A stretch of DNA of 64,000 bases from Chara braunii (taxonomy: Eukaryota > Streptophyta > Charophyceae > Charales > Characeae): contig BFEA01000179.1 of assembly GCA_003427395.1 (NCBI GenBank), forward strand, positions 533,688-597,687. Direction: 5' to 3'. The position numbers and the translations under genes were made by a program. The notes under the pieces were generated by a model that searched no databases, was not told where the DNA came from, and worked only from the letters and a program-made list of their open reading frames with translations. This document shows positions 33,858 through 47,040 of the stretch, in pieces (the first letter of the stretch is position 1; each line of letters begins with the position of its first letter).

Positions 33858-34981
33858 ATCTACACGTGCACTCTGTTATCTTTAAATCGCAAGTTGCAAA
33901 ATTTTTTCTTTTCTCATACTTTCATAGTAATTAGGTCGTTAAAATTATAGTTTTAGGTTTGCAACTTTTCTCCATATTGTGCAATTAGGGAATCGCTAAT
34001 TACGAGCAACCTAATTAGCGCTAATTAGGGTTAGTCCTAACCTAATCTAAACGACCTATCTAACCTATGCGAAGTAAGTGCCAGCCAGGCACCGCACCAA
34101 TCAAGGCAGATTGGGCCTGAGCACGGCCATATTCAAACTGCAACTTCACGGAACTTTCACTTTTTGCAAACTGCATCTTTCTGCGTTTGAAAGGTTGGAT
34201 CTTTCCAGCAAATTGTGTATCTTCCTGCTACCATTCATCTTCTACTTGATGAGTGACCTCGTGCTGATGCTAAATTCTTCCGATGAAAATTTCGTGAAAT
34301 TATTGAAATTATGTTTAAATGTTTAAACTTGCTTAAACTTTATTCATTGTTATTTGTGCAAATTTAAATATTCTTTAATTAAAGATTTAACTTTTGGGAA
34401 ATTAATTATTGCAATCTTAAATATTCTTTAATTAAAGATTAAATCTTCTGCCCAAATTAAACTCTATTAATTCGTATTTTCCGATTAAATTTTATTTAAT
34501 TTCTCAAAATTCGAAAATTCATCGGGGGGGGAATTCTTTTTTGATTAGTGTCAGACTTCGAGGTCAGGGGAGAAAGGGACTGTCTGTGCATTGTTTGCCT
34601 CTCTGCCCTTCCTCCACACCCTACCTTCTCTCTTCTCCTCTCAGTATACGGTTGCCAGCATCCGGACACGGCAGCAGAGTGCCACCTCAGCAGTGACAAG
34701 TCAGCAGAGTGCCACCTCAGCAGAGTGCCATCTCAGCAGTGACACGTCAGCAGAGTTCCACCTCAGCAGTGACACATCAGCAGAGTGCCACCTCAGCAGA
34801 GTGCCATCTCAGCAGTGACATGTCAGTAGAGTGCCACCTCAACAGTGACACGTCAGCAGAGTGCCACCTCAGCAGTGATACCTCAGCAGTGACACGTCAG
34901 CAGAGTGCCACCTCAACTGTGCCACATCAGCAGGTGCCACCTCAGCGGTGACACATCAGCAGCAGACGAAGGCCAGAGTAC
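33796..34981 (+). other. Leader of element D
   Basis: No supported gene. A TTGA-repeat run (ATTGATTGATTGATTG) lies near 33827-33850, an A/T-rich segment at 33890-34560, and a minisatellite at its end. Confidence 0.5.
34664..34965 (+). repeat. Minisatellite of CAGCAGAGTGCCACCT / CAGCAGTGACACGT units
   Basis: About 20 units of 14 and 16 bases alternate irregularly, giving a 30-base higher-order period. It lies immediately before the gag frames and contains no stop in some frames. Confidence 0.88.
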
Positions 34982-36814
34982 TTGATGCGCCACAGCCAAC
35001 GACTGGCCGAGCGCAGGTCCGCAGGAGCCAAGCCTCAACAGGGACCTAGGACCCCTCGGATTCCGCGCAGGCCACGCACGACCATGGCTGCTACCGCTGA
35101 CGACAGTGCACACGCCAGCCCCAAGAGGCCGGTTACCCCTCCTGTCCCAGTTCAGTCGGCCGACGAACCACTTTAGTGTTCCTCCAACGTCTCCAGCAGT
35201 ATTCGGAGACGACGGCAGCTGTGGGAAAAGGAGGAAGCCGCCCGCCAGCAGGAAATTCAATGCCAGCTGGCAGAGGCAGAGGCAGCACGTCAGCAGGCCG
35301 CAGCAGAAGCTGCAGCAGCCGCACGGTTGCAACAGCAGCAGGTCGAGGCTAGTCAACACCAAGCTCGTTACCAAGCCACGATGGACCTTGCACGCGATGA
35401 AGCCACGTATGGCAGGCTACTTCGACAACAGCATTTCCAGGAAACCGAAGAACGACACGAGTCGACCGACGAAGAAGGTGACAAAGAAGGTATAGCAGTT
35501 CTGATGGAGAATCTGCTGTACACGTGAAATTGGCAGCAACGTGAACTGCTGGCCATGCGGCAGGTCTTCATCCGCCATGAAACAACATTCAAGGCAATGG
35601 ACAAGAAGATCGCGACCCTGCAGGCCGAGATCAGCACACTACACGCCGCCAACAGCCAGCAGCAGACACTCAACGACCAGTTGCAGACAGATGTCAGCAT
35701 GGGGTTGGCACAACTGTCAGCAGCTGCGTCAACGGGCAGTGCAGTGGTAGACTGCTGCCCAGCTTTGGCCGTGCAGGCCAAGCAACTCGAGGAGCGGATC
35801 AACCACTTAGTCGCATCCCTCGGCGACATCAGCAAGTTTGCTGGAGCCTCGACAGTCAGCAATCAGCTGCAGACGCTCAGCGACCGCGCTGACCAACGAC
35901 CGGCCTCTGCCACCAAGGAATGGAAGATGTCGAACTTCAAGATCGAGAAGTTCGACGACTATCACAAGACTGATCCGCTGCAATGGTGGATGGCGTTCAA
36001 TGTGGAGGCGGATGTACATCACACACCCGCACATCGGCGGCTTGACGCACTCTACCTCCAACTCATCGGAGGCGCACAGGCTTTCATGACACACATGGCC
36101 GTCATGTTGGAATGCACCATTGCCAACCTCCACACGAAGATTACGTGGGAGGAATTCGAGAAGAAATGGAAGACTAGTTTCATGGTCAACAATGACAAAC
36201 GGCACGCCATGAACAAGATCTTCCGCATATACCAAGGCCAGCAGACGTCACGGGAGTGGCTGACGGAGTGGCAAAGACTCGTCGCCACCCCGGAGTTGAA
36301 CTCACCATTCGACGCAATCCGGGTCGAATTCTTCGCCCGGTCATGCGACGCCTTGACTGCTGCTTTGGGCACCGAGTTTCAGTATGAGACCTTTGATGAT
36401 CTGATCTTAAAGGCAAGAGAGCTAATTCAAGGCAACCGGCGTGCGGCCAACGAGACCCGCCAACAGCCCGGTTACGTGGAGAAAGGAAAAGGTCAACGGA
36501 CGCCGCAAGTAGCAGCAGTCCAACACGGACCAAGTGAGGACCCCGCAGCTGCGTCTACATCAAGTGACGAAGATGTGGCGGCAGCGATACCACCGCAACG
36601 CTCAAGACCCCGAGGGGGAAAACAAAAGGCGAAACCAGCGTCGACGGATGGAGCACGACAGGCACCATGGACAAAGTTCGACATTACCGAAGATAGGTTC
36701 AAGTTGCGACAGAAATGGTCATGTTGTTTGTGGTGCAACAGCACCAAACACATCACCAGCACATGCCTGGACAAGGACAAGGAGAATGTCAAACGTTCAG
36801 GCTCAGGAAACTGA
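34982..36814 (+). pseudogene. gag of element D with CCHC knuckle
   Basis: Frames at 34982-35176, 35106-35527 and 35555-36814 form one gag, broken by a frame change and a TGA at about 35525. The main 419-codon frame has a predicted coiled-coil start (about residues 1-90), the capsid (FKIEKFDDYHKTDPLQWWMA, then ITWEEFEKKWKTSFM and IYQGQQTSREWLTEWQRL), a basic linker and the zinc knuckle CLWC-H-C at 36725-36766 (C-X2-C-X4-H-X4-C). It would form the particle and package element RNA. The C-terminal 2/3 is intact. Confidence 0.88.
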
Positions 36815-37700
36815 GCACCGCCGGAAGTGCAGCGACATCACTTCCCAATCCGCCGGAATCGGCTGCCTTGCTAGCAGCCTCTCTCACATCCGGGGATGGA
36901 GCGGTAGTCGCAAGTTCTCACATTGAGTATGAGAACTATGCTGTCAAGTTGGTCCCACTGTTGAACCAGCCTCGCGCATGCGCGACAGTTCCGCCGTCGG
37001 ACAATGAACCGGTTGCCTCGCCAGCCCTTCTATCGGAGGATCCGTCAACTTGGGCGAGTCTTGAGAAACTCGAGCCATTGACGGTTGAGGACTTCCAATG
37101 GTTGCCTCTTCCCTCCACCGGTTCTTTGCCAACTCCGCATTGCAATGCCTTAATGGCACATTTGCGCGAATACTTGCACGCTGCAGTACCACCTCCGTCG
37201 ACGGACGGCGGAGTAGCGGTTGTTGACCTTCGTAACTATCTTGCGAATATCGACCGCGGGTACGCAACGCAACGGTACGTCGAGAACGACGCGCCGCTCC
37301 TCTACATCCGCATTCAGATCGGAAAGGCGACCTGCAGTGCCTTGATCGATTGTGGAGCAACTCGCAACTACATCAGCCAAGACTCCATGCACGCGCCGGG
37401 CTTGGCCCGCGCGTTCGAAGGAAAAGTCAGCCTACGCACGTCACGTTGGCCGATGGTCACACACGCAAAAGTCAATCGACCGATGCGTTGACTCCGTGTC
37501 CGTGTACTTTGCCCCACTAGCATGCGAGGCCGTGTCTTTCGACATATTGGACACCAAGTTCGATATGATCCTAGGCATGTTGTGGCTGCAAAGAGAAGAC
37601 CATCCGGTCAACTTCCATCGACGCACTGTTCACATTCGTGATCGGCGTGGCGAACTAGTACCGTCTACGATGCCGCTTCCTCATCCTTTGATTGGTTGTC
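36715..37700 (+). pseudogene. Protease region of element D, frameshifted
   Basis: The first frame (to 37491) carries LIDCGATRNYISQDSM, the aspartic protease site with the family's D-C-G form. Immediately after it the coding shifts: the ADG block is in another frame, and the FDMILGMLWLQREDHPVN tail is read in the frame starting at 37352. At least two frameshifts lie within about 100 bases (37420-37500). Confidence 0.8.
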
Positions 37701-40393
37701 ACGTGGTATCCGCGGCGAGCATTCGCCAATCCATCCGGCGGAACGACATCGAGGAGATGGGCATATGTTTTCTTCACGCCCTCCCACCCGGTGATCAGCC
37801 CAAGACGGATACGTCGGACCCACGCATCATTGAGCTGTTGGACAGCTATGAGGATGTCTTCCAAACTCCCGCCAGAGTCATACCGGATCGGCCCATACGC
37901 CACGGGATCACTCTCGAGGACGGCGTCGTACCTCCGCGCGGATGTATCTACCGCATGGGCGAAGAGGAACTTCAAGTGCTTCGGGCACAGCTAGACGACC
38001 TCCTGGCCAAGGGCTGGATTCGCCCTAGCTGTTTGCCATATGGTGCTCCCATTCTCTTCGTCCGAAAGAAGAACAAGGACCTTCGTTTGTGCATCGACTA
38101 TCGAAAACTTAACGCGCAAACGATCAAGAACGCCGGCCCTCTCCCTCGGATCGACGATCTTCTCGAGCGACTAGGCGGCGCCAAGTACTTCTCGAAGTTT
38201 GACCTCAAGTCCGGATACCACCAGATCGAGATCCAGCCAAGAGATCGGTACAAAACCTCATTCAAGACGCGGTATTGGATCGTCATGCCTTTCAGTCTCA
38301 CCAATGCCCCGGCTACTTTCCAAGCGGCTATGACAACGAAATTTCGCGACTTGCTCGACCGCACCGTACTCATTTACCTCGATGATATCTTGGTTTATAG
38401 CCGAACGCTGAACGAGCACCTCGAGCACCTTCGCTCTTTATTGGAGCGGTTTCGTATCGCCAAGTACAAGGCGAACCGCAACAAGTGCGAGTTTGCCCAG
38501 CAAGAGTTGGAGTACTTAGGCCATTACATTACGTCGCAAGGTATTCGTCCGCTCGCGGACAAGGTACAAGCTATTCAAGATTGGTCGGACCTCAAGTGTA
38601 CTACCGACGTCCGCTCCTTTCTCGACTTGGCATCATACTACATGCGCTTCGTCAAAGGATTTCAAGGCATCGCTGCACCATTGTCGCGACTTCAATCCCC
38701 CTTGGTGCCCTTCGAGTTCAGCAACGAAGCCCGGCATGCGTTTCACACGCTGAAGACGGTTTTGCTTCAAGCTCCCGTCTTAAGCATCTATGACCCGACC
38801 TTGCCTACCAAAGTGACTACGGACGCTTCCAGTTACGGCATTGGCGCGGTTTTGGAACAACATGACGGCACAGACTAGCATCTGGTTGAGTACTTCAGCC
38901 AAAAGGTGTCGCCCATCAACAGTCTTGATGATGCGAGGAAGGAGCTGCTAGCTTTTGTCACCGTAATTAAGCGTTGGCGTCACTTTGTCCTCGGGCGTCG
39001 GCGATTCACGTGGGCAACGGACAACAACCCGTTGACATACTATAAGACCTAAGACACGGTGAGCGGCACGATCGATCGATGGATGTACTTCATTGACCAG
39101 TTCAACGTCACCTCCAAGCACATTCCGGGCTCCTCGAACAAGGCAGCAAATGCTCTCTCGCGAAGACCTGATCTTTGCACCTTGGTGCACTCCACATTCG
39201 GTCTCGACAAGAACCTACAACAGCATTTCGTAAACGGCTACAAGTCAGATCCAGGATTCTCCACACTCTATGCAGACTTATCATCGGATCAACTGCCGGC
39301 AAGCAACTATCCCATTGTCAACGGCTACTTGCTTCTTCATACACGAGGCAAGGACTTGTTGTGTGTTCCCCAAGACCACATATTGCGCACTTGCCTCCTT
39401 GGCGAATACCACGATTCGCAGCTGGTGGGACACCTTGGCGTCGCACACACACTAGCACGACTCCGCCAGCGATTTCACTAGTCGGACATCATCAGCGATG
39501 TCAACCGGTATATTCAGTCATGTGCAGTTTGCCACCGGAACAAAGGGTGCCATCAGCTCCCGTACGGCGAACTGAAACCATTGCCGATTCCTCGGGAACC
39601 GGGCCTCTCCATTGCTATGGATGTAACTGGCCCTTTCCCTCGCGATCGCCTTGGCCACGACGGTATTCTCACGGTCGTTGACCGTTTGAGCAAGTACGCT
39701 CAATTTCTTCCATGCAAGTATCATGCGACGGCTCCCGAGCTCGCACAACTTTCGCATACCGGCTGGTTTTGCAGCCACGGCGTTCCGGAAGACATCGTCA
39801 GCGACCGCGACACTCGTTTCATGTCGGCCTTTTGGACGGCACTCATGGTAGAATTCAGCACCAGCATGAAATCGAGTTCCGCACAGCATCCTCAAACGGA
39901 TTGGCAAACGGAACGTGCGCATCAGACTGCGCAGATGATGCTCCGCACACTCATCCGCCCGGATCAGAAGGACTGGGTTGACCGCCTCCCTAACATAGAG
40001 TTCGCCTACAACACTTCGGTTCACCTGGGGATTGGCGTGACTCCATTCGAGTTGCACCATGGTGGACGGAAAGGACGTATCTTCACAGACATTTTGCTTC
40101 CACGGGCTGCCGATATCGACGCCGCTTGCTCCCCCGCTTCTACACGGAAGTACAAGGAACTGCTGGCCAAAGCCCGCGCAAACATGCAAAAGGCTCAGGT
40201 CCGTATGCAGCAGCAAGCGAACCGGCGTCGCATCCCATGCCCAATACGCGCTGGCGACCTGGTTTGGGTCACCTTCGAGGAATTCGCGCTCGAGCAGCAC
40301 GTCTCGCGCAAGCTCCTCCCTAAGTGGTTTGGACCATGGAAGGTCACTTCAGCAGCTGGCGACGACCCCGCGGGTCCATCTTTCATCATTTGA
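37700..40393 (+). pseudogene. RT, RNase H and integrase of element D
   Basis: RT is open from the protease tail to 38878: GCIYRMGEEELQVLRAQ, LRLCIDYRKLNAQTIKN, the IVMPFSLTNAPATFQ block and the intact active site LIYLDDILVYSR. RNase H starts with TTDASSYGIGAVL; a TAG at 38876-38878 and a TAA near 39052 interrupt it before NKAANALSRRPDL. Integrase has its finger split by a TAG at 39479-39481 (VGHLG, then SCAVCHRNKG), then runs open from 39581 with AMDVTGPF, IVSDRDTRF and HPQTDWQTERAH, covering all three catalytic acids. The stops look like C-to-T changes (CAG or CAA to TAG or TAA). Confidence 0.9.
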
Positions 40394-40838
40394 GATTCCC
40401 CCGCATTTGACGGTCCACCCGATATTTCACGCTTCAAAGCTGGCGGTCTACACTCCAGCCTCCGCAGCTGACTTCCCGGGCAGACGGTCACAAGACCCTC
40501 CTTCAATGGATGGTCATCAGGAGGTCGACCGCGTTCTCACGCATCGCAAGCATGGCAACAAGCCTATGCAGTACAAAGTTTCATTTAAACCACCAGTACC
40601 TGGCCCAGCTATCGGCCGCGGCACTTCCCGTATACGCGCCGCACCATTTGGGCTTCGGCCTGCCGGACTGCATTGGCTGGAGGCCGCAGGCAGAACGAAA
40701 ACGAAAATTGTGACGGCGGTTCGGCAGGACTTGGCGCGCAGCATGCTGGGAGGCTCCGATTCAATAGCTGAGCGAGGTACTGGTGGTTTAAGCAATGCGA
40801 TCCGAACAACACACGCTGGATTTCAAGAGCTGACCTGA
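40394..40838 (+). pseudogene. Pol tail of element D, chromodomain-like
   Basis: After a frame change at about 40393 the frame reads LTVHPIFHASKLAVYTP, then HQEVDRVLTHRKHGNKPMQY and KVSF. The FHASKL block followed by a short beta-strand segment is the usual lead into the C-terminal chromodomain of this gypsy lineage, which targets integration to marked chromatin. The rest of the chromodomain is not convincing. Confidence 0.6.
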
Positions 40839-40975
40839 AGGCGACAACACCCCTCATCTTCGCGCATTACGAAAAACAGCGACTTGCTAAGGAAGCTGCC
40901 CAACCTGCCCGCCCTGTACGGACATCGGACAGACAGCTTCGCCCTCGCAGTTAGCTCGGTCTTCAAGTGGGGGAG

Positions 40976-41535
40976 TGTATGGCATTCTGAGCCACACGGG
41001 CCCCAGTTAGGGCCCCGTTCCAGACAGGCAGGGTAAGCCTAAGGGACGACGATTCAGATGAGGCCCAGATGGGCCTGGACCATGACAATTCAGGCAGGCC
41101 CAGGCCAAACGGCCACAAGGCCGGTACCGGTCCGGCATAGGACCTACCGGCGGCGCAACAGAGGCTGCCACAGTTTAGGCGCCAACCAGTTTTGAAACTG
41201 GACCGTTGATCTAGATCAACGGTCCAGGCCGGTAGGTACCAGCAGGTAGGTGGCCGGCCCAGCACTACAAAAGGCTGGGTACCAGCCTCAGTAGGTTAGA
41301 GTTAGTATGGACGAGGTTAGTCTTCAGGATTAGCGCAGCAGCCCAGTGCTAGCTCGATTAGCGCAGCGCTGCAGCACAGCGAGGAGCAGCAGGCGAGCAA
41401 GAGTTCAGCGGCAAGGAGATTAGCGCAGCATTGGGCACCGCGCCAGTTACCGGCCCAGCCCCTTGCAGCGCCATCGCTACTGTGCCAAGTACCAGGGAGG
41501 AAGGCTTCGCCTTCTCTCCCTCCTCTCCTCCACCG

Positions 41536-41573
<38 letters not shown>

Positions 41574-41605
41574 GCTTCGCCTTCTCTCCCTCCTCTCCTC
41601 CACCG

Positions 41606-41645
<40 letters not shown>

Positions 41646-42183
41646 GCTTCGCCTTCTCTCCCTCCTCTCCTCCACCGCTCCTCTCTCTCTCTCTCTCTCT
41701 CCCCTCCTACCCTCTCAGTCTCAGTCTACTTCTGGGTTCCTCCTCCGGGACTACTGCAGTATGAAGGATGGTTACGAATTCTGATAACATTTGGAACAGC
41801 GACATTGGGACTACGAGTGAGGACTATTTGGGATCTGATTTCATCTTCCTTCTGAAGATGTACTTGACATTGCGAGATCAATATCTGAGATATTGTGAGA
41901 CTTGGCATTCGCGACATTTCGGGTTTTCGTCACTTCTGACAGTTCAAGATACTATCTTTGGAAACATAGAGTTGACGTCATCTTCCCTCTCTTCCTCTTT
42001 TCGTCTCTCCCCTCTCTCCCTTCGTCCGTGAATGATTTCAGTCCCTGGCCTTTCGTCTATGTCTGAGGCCAGGGCATTCACACCCCTGATGAATGTTTGA
42101 GAGTGTTCGATTGCAGTCCGAGTCAGTCCAAGGTATCTCAAGTCTTCCGCTTGCATTTGTATTAACTCTGTATTATCTGGTCG
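40976..42183 (+). repeat. 3' LTR of element D, 3'-truncated, with internal triplication
   Basis: Matches the 5' LTR from TGTATGGCATTCTGAGCC to TATTATCTGGTCG, then ends; the last 70 bases of the 5' LTR are not present. A segment of 70-72 bases starting AGGCTTCGCCTTCTCTCC occurs three times (41502, 41572, 41644), each with a CT run. Confidence 0.88.
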
Positions 42184-43694
42184 TTAACATTCAGAACACG
42201 TACACTAAAGCACCAGAGATCGCTAGTGAAAGCCTTGAATCCCTTACCCTCAAGTTCCATCAGTCACTGCGGCACAGTAAATACACTCCAACAAACCTGA
42301 GGTGAACACATGGTCGAAATGATAATGATGTTGATTGACTGCTAGATCAACTGATTAAGTGAAGGAATGATTGATATCAATCTGTCAATACACTCTGACC
42401 AATGACAAATCCATTTCATTGATTCACTAACAATTGCACAACCTGTTGATTGGTTGATCTGTTGACAAGGAAAGCTCTATGAGGTACTGCCACATGCACA
42501 CAACCCAGTGGAAAATCCACCAAGTTCAACCTAGTTTCACAAACAGGAACCACAGCACAAAGATAGCATGCCCTCAAAAAGATAGTGTTAGACCACAGCC
42601 GAACCGACCTTCACTGTACAGCACCATTTCACTTCCAACTGCCCAGTTCAAGTATGCGACAATCGATAGCATCAAAGCAGACCAGATGTTGAACAAAGCA
42701 GCCGAACACCACAACCATCACCAACAGTGCCGCCAATCAGGAGCTACACCTAAGTGTAGGTCCGTGTATGTATGTATGCAGGTACGTTCGTAGGTAGGTA
42801 TGTAGGTATGTAGGTATGTATGTTGGCAGGTAGGTATGCTTAGATAGTCTCTCATCCGACCGACCGAGAGCCGACAGACTCGTACTGCTCAATTAGGATG
42901 GACTGATGTACTCTTCCGAGTACATCGATTTAGGCTCCTTCCCGTCTGCTGACTGTCTACACAACCAGACCACCGCTGCGAGCCTATCTATGCATGCATG
43001 TACACCGAGCTTGGGTATGTACACTACTGCTGCATATAGGTCAGCGCAATGTCAACAAAAGGTAGAAACATGAAAAATTATCTTCAGAGAACTTGTGAAT
43101 GAAATATGGCTTGAAATTTCCAAACACCAAGCGACTAGAGAGCCAAATGAAATAAGCTGGCTCCTAAAAGCATTCCAATGGCTGGCAGCACAGACAATTA
43201 CAAACAGTGCAATGAAACGTACCAGGGGGGGGGTGGATGTTATGTAGCTGCTATGTGAATGCTATTTACATTTTTGGCTCCCACCTGAACATGACTATTG
43301 GAATGAGGAGAGCTAGTGCTGAGAAAACGTTACCTTTGGATAATGGAAAGGAAGGAAGATCCAGCTCGGGTTGCAGCAAACTTCAAGACAGTTTTGAACC
43401 CACAGAATCACCTTTTAGCCACAATTCACCTGTTTCTCACGAAGCGGGGCATGACAGGGAGAGCGGAGGGAACATATGGAAAGAAGGGGTGGAAAGGGAG
43501 AGGTCAGTTGATGATTACAGATGGGTACTGAAAGGATGACGGTTCCAAGACAACACCGCTCACCATCAAGACACAAAATAACATTATTCAATAATCTCTA
43601 CAGTTGATACAACGCCGCTCTCCAGCCGGCTTCACCAATCACTAATCATCTATCCAACAACACCATCGTACATTCCCCTTGCACCATTCAAGTA

Positions 43695-43697
<3 letters not shown>
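42184..43697. other. Intergenic, no gene recognised
   Basis: No frame looks like a known protein. A GTAG-type repeat (GTAGGTAGGTATGTAGGTAT) lies at 42789-42840 and a G9 run at 43226-43234. Confidence 0.5.
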
Positions 43698-43759
<62 letters not shown>

Positions 43760-43805
43760 TCACTCACTCTATGTGTGTGTGTGTGTGTGTGTGTCTGTGT
43801 GCATA
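43698..43805. repeat. Compound microsatellite (CT)n(CA)n(CACT)n(GT)n
   Basis: CT from 43698, CA from about 43729, CACT at 43754-43768, then GT to 43800. Confidence 0.95.
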
Positions 43806-44245
43806 AGAGAACTCTGAGGTGGCAAGCAGGCAAACTATTTGCCAAGGCGAGGGGAGCAAACATTACACAACAAAAGGAGAAAACATCGACCACAAACGAA
43901 GACTCCGACATGCTTAACGTATGGTAGGCAAATGCTCCAATAACTATCAAGCAAGAGCAATAACAACTTTCCTTTCGCCAGCTCATACCTATTCAGTTAA
44001 TAGGTACATGGGATATCACGACCGCAACCGTAGTCCATCGGCACAGTCATCCCATCTAACTTGCGTTCAAAGTGATGGTGCCCGACTGGAGGTGTACTGC
44101 CATTACGCCCCTTCCCTCACAACTGCTGTAATCACAATGGAATCACAGTGCAATTATTTAAGGGGGGACCAAAAGCCCCACACCTCTGTCGGTTTGCCTT
44201 GTCATCTCTATGTCACAGGTGATGGCGGTGATGCGAGTTCGCACA

Positions 44246-44344
<99 letters not shown>

Positions 44345-45830
44345 GTGTTTGTGTGTGCAATATGTGAAACATCACCCTTATCCAAGAAAACAACAACGGG
44401 TAGCTGAAACCCTAATCGACCCGAGTCCAAGCCAAGTGTACGACAAGCCACTGATGTCCACCGATGTCCTCGCAAACCAAACCGGTGACAGCCGCATAGA
44501 AGAGAGAACCCAATTATAAAAGCCGTTTCTGCACAAGTGAACGTCATCTTCAGCAAAGTACACTGCTGTGTGAAGAGAGAACCTAACAAAAAGCCGCCTC
44601 TGCAAAAGTGAATGTCCTCGTCAGCAAGGTACACTGCTGGTACCGTACAATATCCTATCTAACCGTCAATTTTTCAAGTTCTCCTGTCCGCACACCCACC
44701 CCCCAACAGACCAGTTGGTGGATCTGTGGGTCTGTGCCACTTCACAACACTCGTCAAAGTCGCCTGTGCCCTCTGGCTCCCAAGTTGGCCTATCTGGGTC
44801 GCGCCTTATATCCAAACTATAGCTATCTCGTTCTAATTATTGCAACCAAGTTCACAACCCTTTCCGACAACGTGGCCTCCTCAAAAACTCTATCACTCAC
44901 CGACCAATCAACCCAGCACGAGGGAGAGAACTGTACTCCGTCTATCAAGACGGTGCCTCTTTGCCCATGTATCAGATGACTCACGTGGGCTGCAAATCAA
45001 GTGCCAAATCCCTACCGAGGAGACAGATCCCAGGGTAGCTCAACAATGCTCCTTCTCCTCCTCCTCATCTCCCTCCTCCCCCCACTTCCCCCCTCTCTCT
45101 CCTCTTCTCAGACTCCTATTCGTGCCCCCCCAGACCTACCGGCGGTTTACAGCGCTACTACTGACCTACCGCACTACTGCACAGTCATCGCTCGGCCGAA
45201 AAATTCAAACGAAATTTCGACAATGACAAAAGCGAACTAAACAGGTTGTGTGTGTGGACCCCAACCTCCAACAGACTCCGGTGTCCGTCTCAAAAGAGAA
45301 AGTCCGTATAAATAGAGTATTAAAAGCGCAAAGCAGTGGCAATTGCTAGCCCTTGTTTGGTCGGAAAGAAAACCCTTCCTGAAAACCGCCATAGCCATGA
45401 GCCTCGCCAAACGGTGCTGACCATGATAACAAACGATCGGTCGTTCGTCCTATCGAAGCTTGGCGCACTCGCACTCCTGTTGCTATTGTTGTGTTGTACA
45501 AAGGGCCTCTCCAGTTCGCCACGTTGTTCAAATTCGTCATGGCCAAGGAGATGATAACAAATTGGTGGTTTACATCAGTAAAGCTGGCCTTGATGCCATC
45601 CTCACCTCTCGTCCATCTTCTTCTTCCTTTGGACGAAAGGCGTAACAACTCACAAAACACACCCGAAAGCGAAAATGCAAAACAAAAACAAAATCCCGCT
45701 CTTCATATTGCACAAAGCTCATCCCTGCGGACGACGCGGCCATCTGTCGATGACTCTCTCCACCCGCAAGCTGAATCGTCGAGATCATTCTTCGGCCCGC
45801 CATTCATCGAGGAATCCAAATTCTGCACCG
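43806..45830. other. Intergenic, no gene recognised, with a (CT)n(GT)n tract
   Basis: A long CT tract (about 44249-44313) passes into GT (44314-44358). Open frames here are short and low in complexity. A plus-strand frame at 45336-45554 has a leucine run (LGALALLLLLLCC) that could be a hydrophobic segment, but nothing supports a gene. Confidence 0.5.
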
Positions 45831-45832
45831 CC

Positions 45833-46055
45833 CGAATTTGTTGAAGCCCACGCCCCCCGCCCCCCGATTTCCACTACCTTCTCTTTGCCACTTCATGTCC
45901 TGTGCTTCTTTCTTCTCCGTACTACCTCCTGCACCCGAATTTGTTGAAGCCCACGCCCCCCGCCCCCCGATTTCCAATACTTTCTCTTTGCCACTTCATG
46001 TCCTGTGCTTCTTTCCTCTCCGTACTACCTCCTGCACCCCCCCCCCCCCCCCGGG
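45833..46055. repeat. Two-copy tandem repeat of about 102 bases plus poly(C)
   Basis: CCCGAATTTGTTGAAGCCCA occurs at 45833 and 45935; both copies run through TCTTTGCCACTTCATGTCCT and end CTACCTCCTGCACC. A run of 17 C follows (46037-46053). Confidence 0.88.
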
Positions 46056-47030
46056 CCTGCCCCTCTTTCTGCTACTCCCCTCCCCTGCCGCCTCCCTTTC
46101 TTTCCCGTCGTTTTGCTTGTTCAGGTTTGGTTGCCTCTCGAATGGTGACGCTCGCGCTGGCGAGTTGACTGACTCATTCTCGTCACGACAAACGACAACA
46201 ACACACCCCCTACGTCCTTCATTGATGTCCCTCCCTGCATGCCCCTCTCGTTCCTACACTTGCCTGTCATGGGCATCCAACTCGGAATAAACGTCATCAA
46301 GAAACTCGCGCCCGCTCGCAGCTTCTTCAGTGTGATCGTCGTGGCTACCGTTACCGAAGCGTATAAAGTAAAAGGTACACCCTAACTAAAGCAAAAACGA
46401 GGACAATTGAAAAGGCCATCGGCATCTGAGCGGCGAAAAGCCTCCGAATGCAAAATATGAAATGCAAGGAAGTCAGTATAACTCCCTCCCTTATCAAAGA
46501 GGAAAAAGGAAGCATCCAATATGAGTGCGCGTATGATTTCTCACCCGTGCTCATGCTCTACGCACGCGAGTGTAAGATGCGAGACACGCTACAAAGCTAG
46601 ATACCTCAATGACCCTTCTCTCTGCGGGGGAGTTCCCGTGTGTGTGTAGCAGCAAAAGACCTCCACAATGTACTCGTATCTTGCGGGAAATCCTCATTTA
46701 TTCCAGAAAGCACCCACTCCCCTCTTCTCATCTTCCGCCACCTCCGTTGCGTTTCCCGCATTCTTTTTTCCCCAATACGCCCTCCCTTCCCTAATTCCCT
46801 CTCCGTTTCCGCGAAAACCCTTCTCCCAAGGCCAGGTTCTCCCCTGCAAGCTTGGTATACACGTGCCAAGGACAACGCGCTGTGGTCATGAGGCGCAGAA
46901 TGTTCACCATGCCTGGCATGCATGATAAGCCGTCCCCCTATTCACACATCTCTCCCCCTGTATGTGCTGCAAATCACTCTATAATGCCTAATCACAACTA
47001 AATGGGTGGGAAAGGCATTCGCGAAATTCC
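46056..47030. other. Intergenic, no gene recognised
   Basis: Pyrimidine-rich, with short frames in several phases and no protein family that I recognise. Confidence 0.45.
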
Positions 47031-47040
47031 TCTGGCCCTG

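Larger units (their letters stand above)
32623..42183 (+). mobile_element. Ty3/gypsy LTR retrotransposon D, degenerate
   Basis: 5' LTR 32623-33780, primer site 33784, leader with a minisatellite, gag to 36814, pol to about 40840, and 3' LTR 40976-42183. LTR start TGTATGGCATTCTGAGCC is preceded on the right by the purine tract AAGTGGGGGAG. The right LTR lacks about 70 bases of its end, so target duplications cannot be checked. Frameshifts in protease and at least three in-frame stops in pol make it inactive. It is a different family from A and C by LTR sequence. Confidence 0.92.

Noticed and set aside
34676-34965. Possible CRISPR-like array of short repeats
   Set aside because: Units are directly tandem without unique spacers, in a eukaryotic retrotransposon leader; it is a minisatellite.
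41358-41675. Frame encoding long RERERER runs
   Set aside because: Translation of the CT tract in the LTR of element D on the opposite strand; same for frames near 31000, 32200, 44250, 53050 and 54650.
45336-45554. Plus-strand frame with a leucine-rich hydrophobic run as secreted or membrane protein
   Set aside because: Short, with no conserved motif and no supporting context; a chance frame is more likely.
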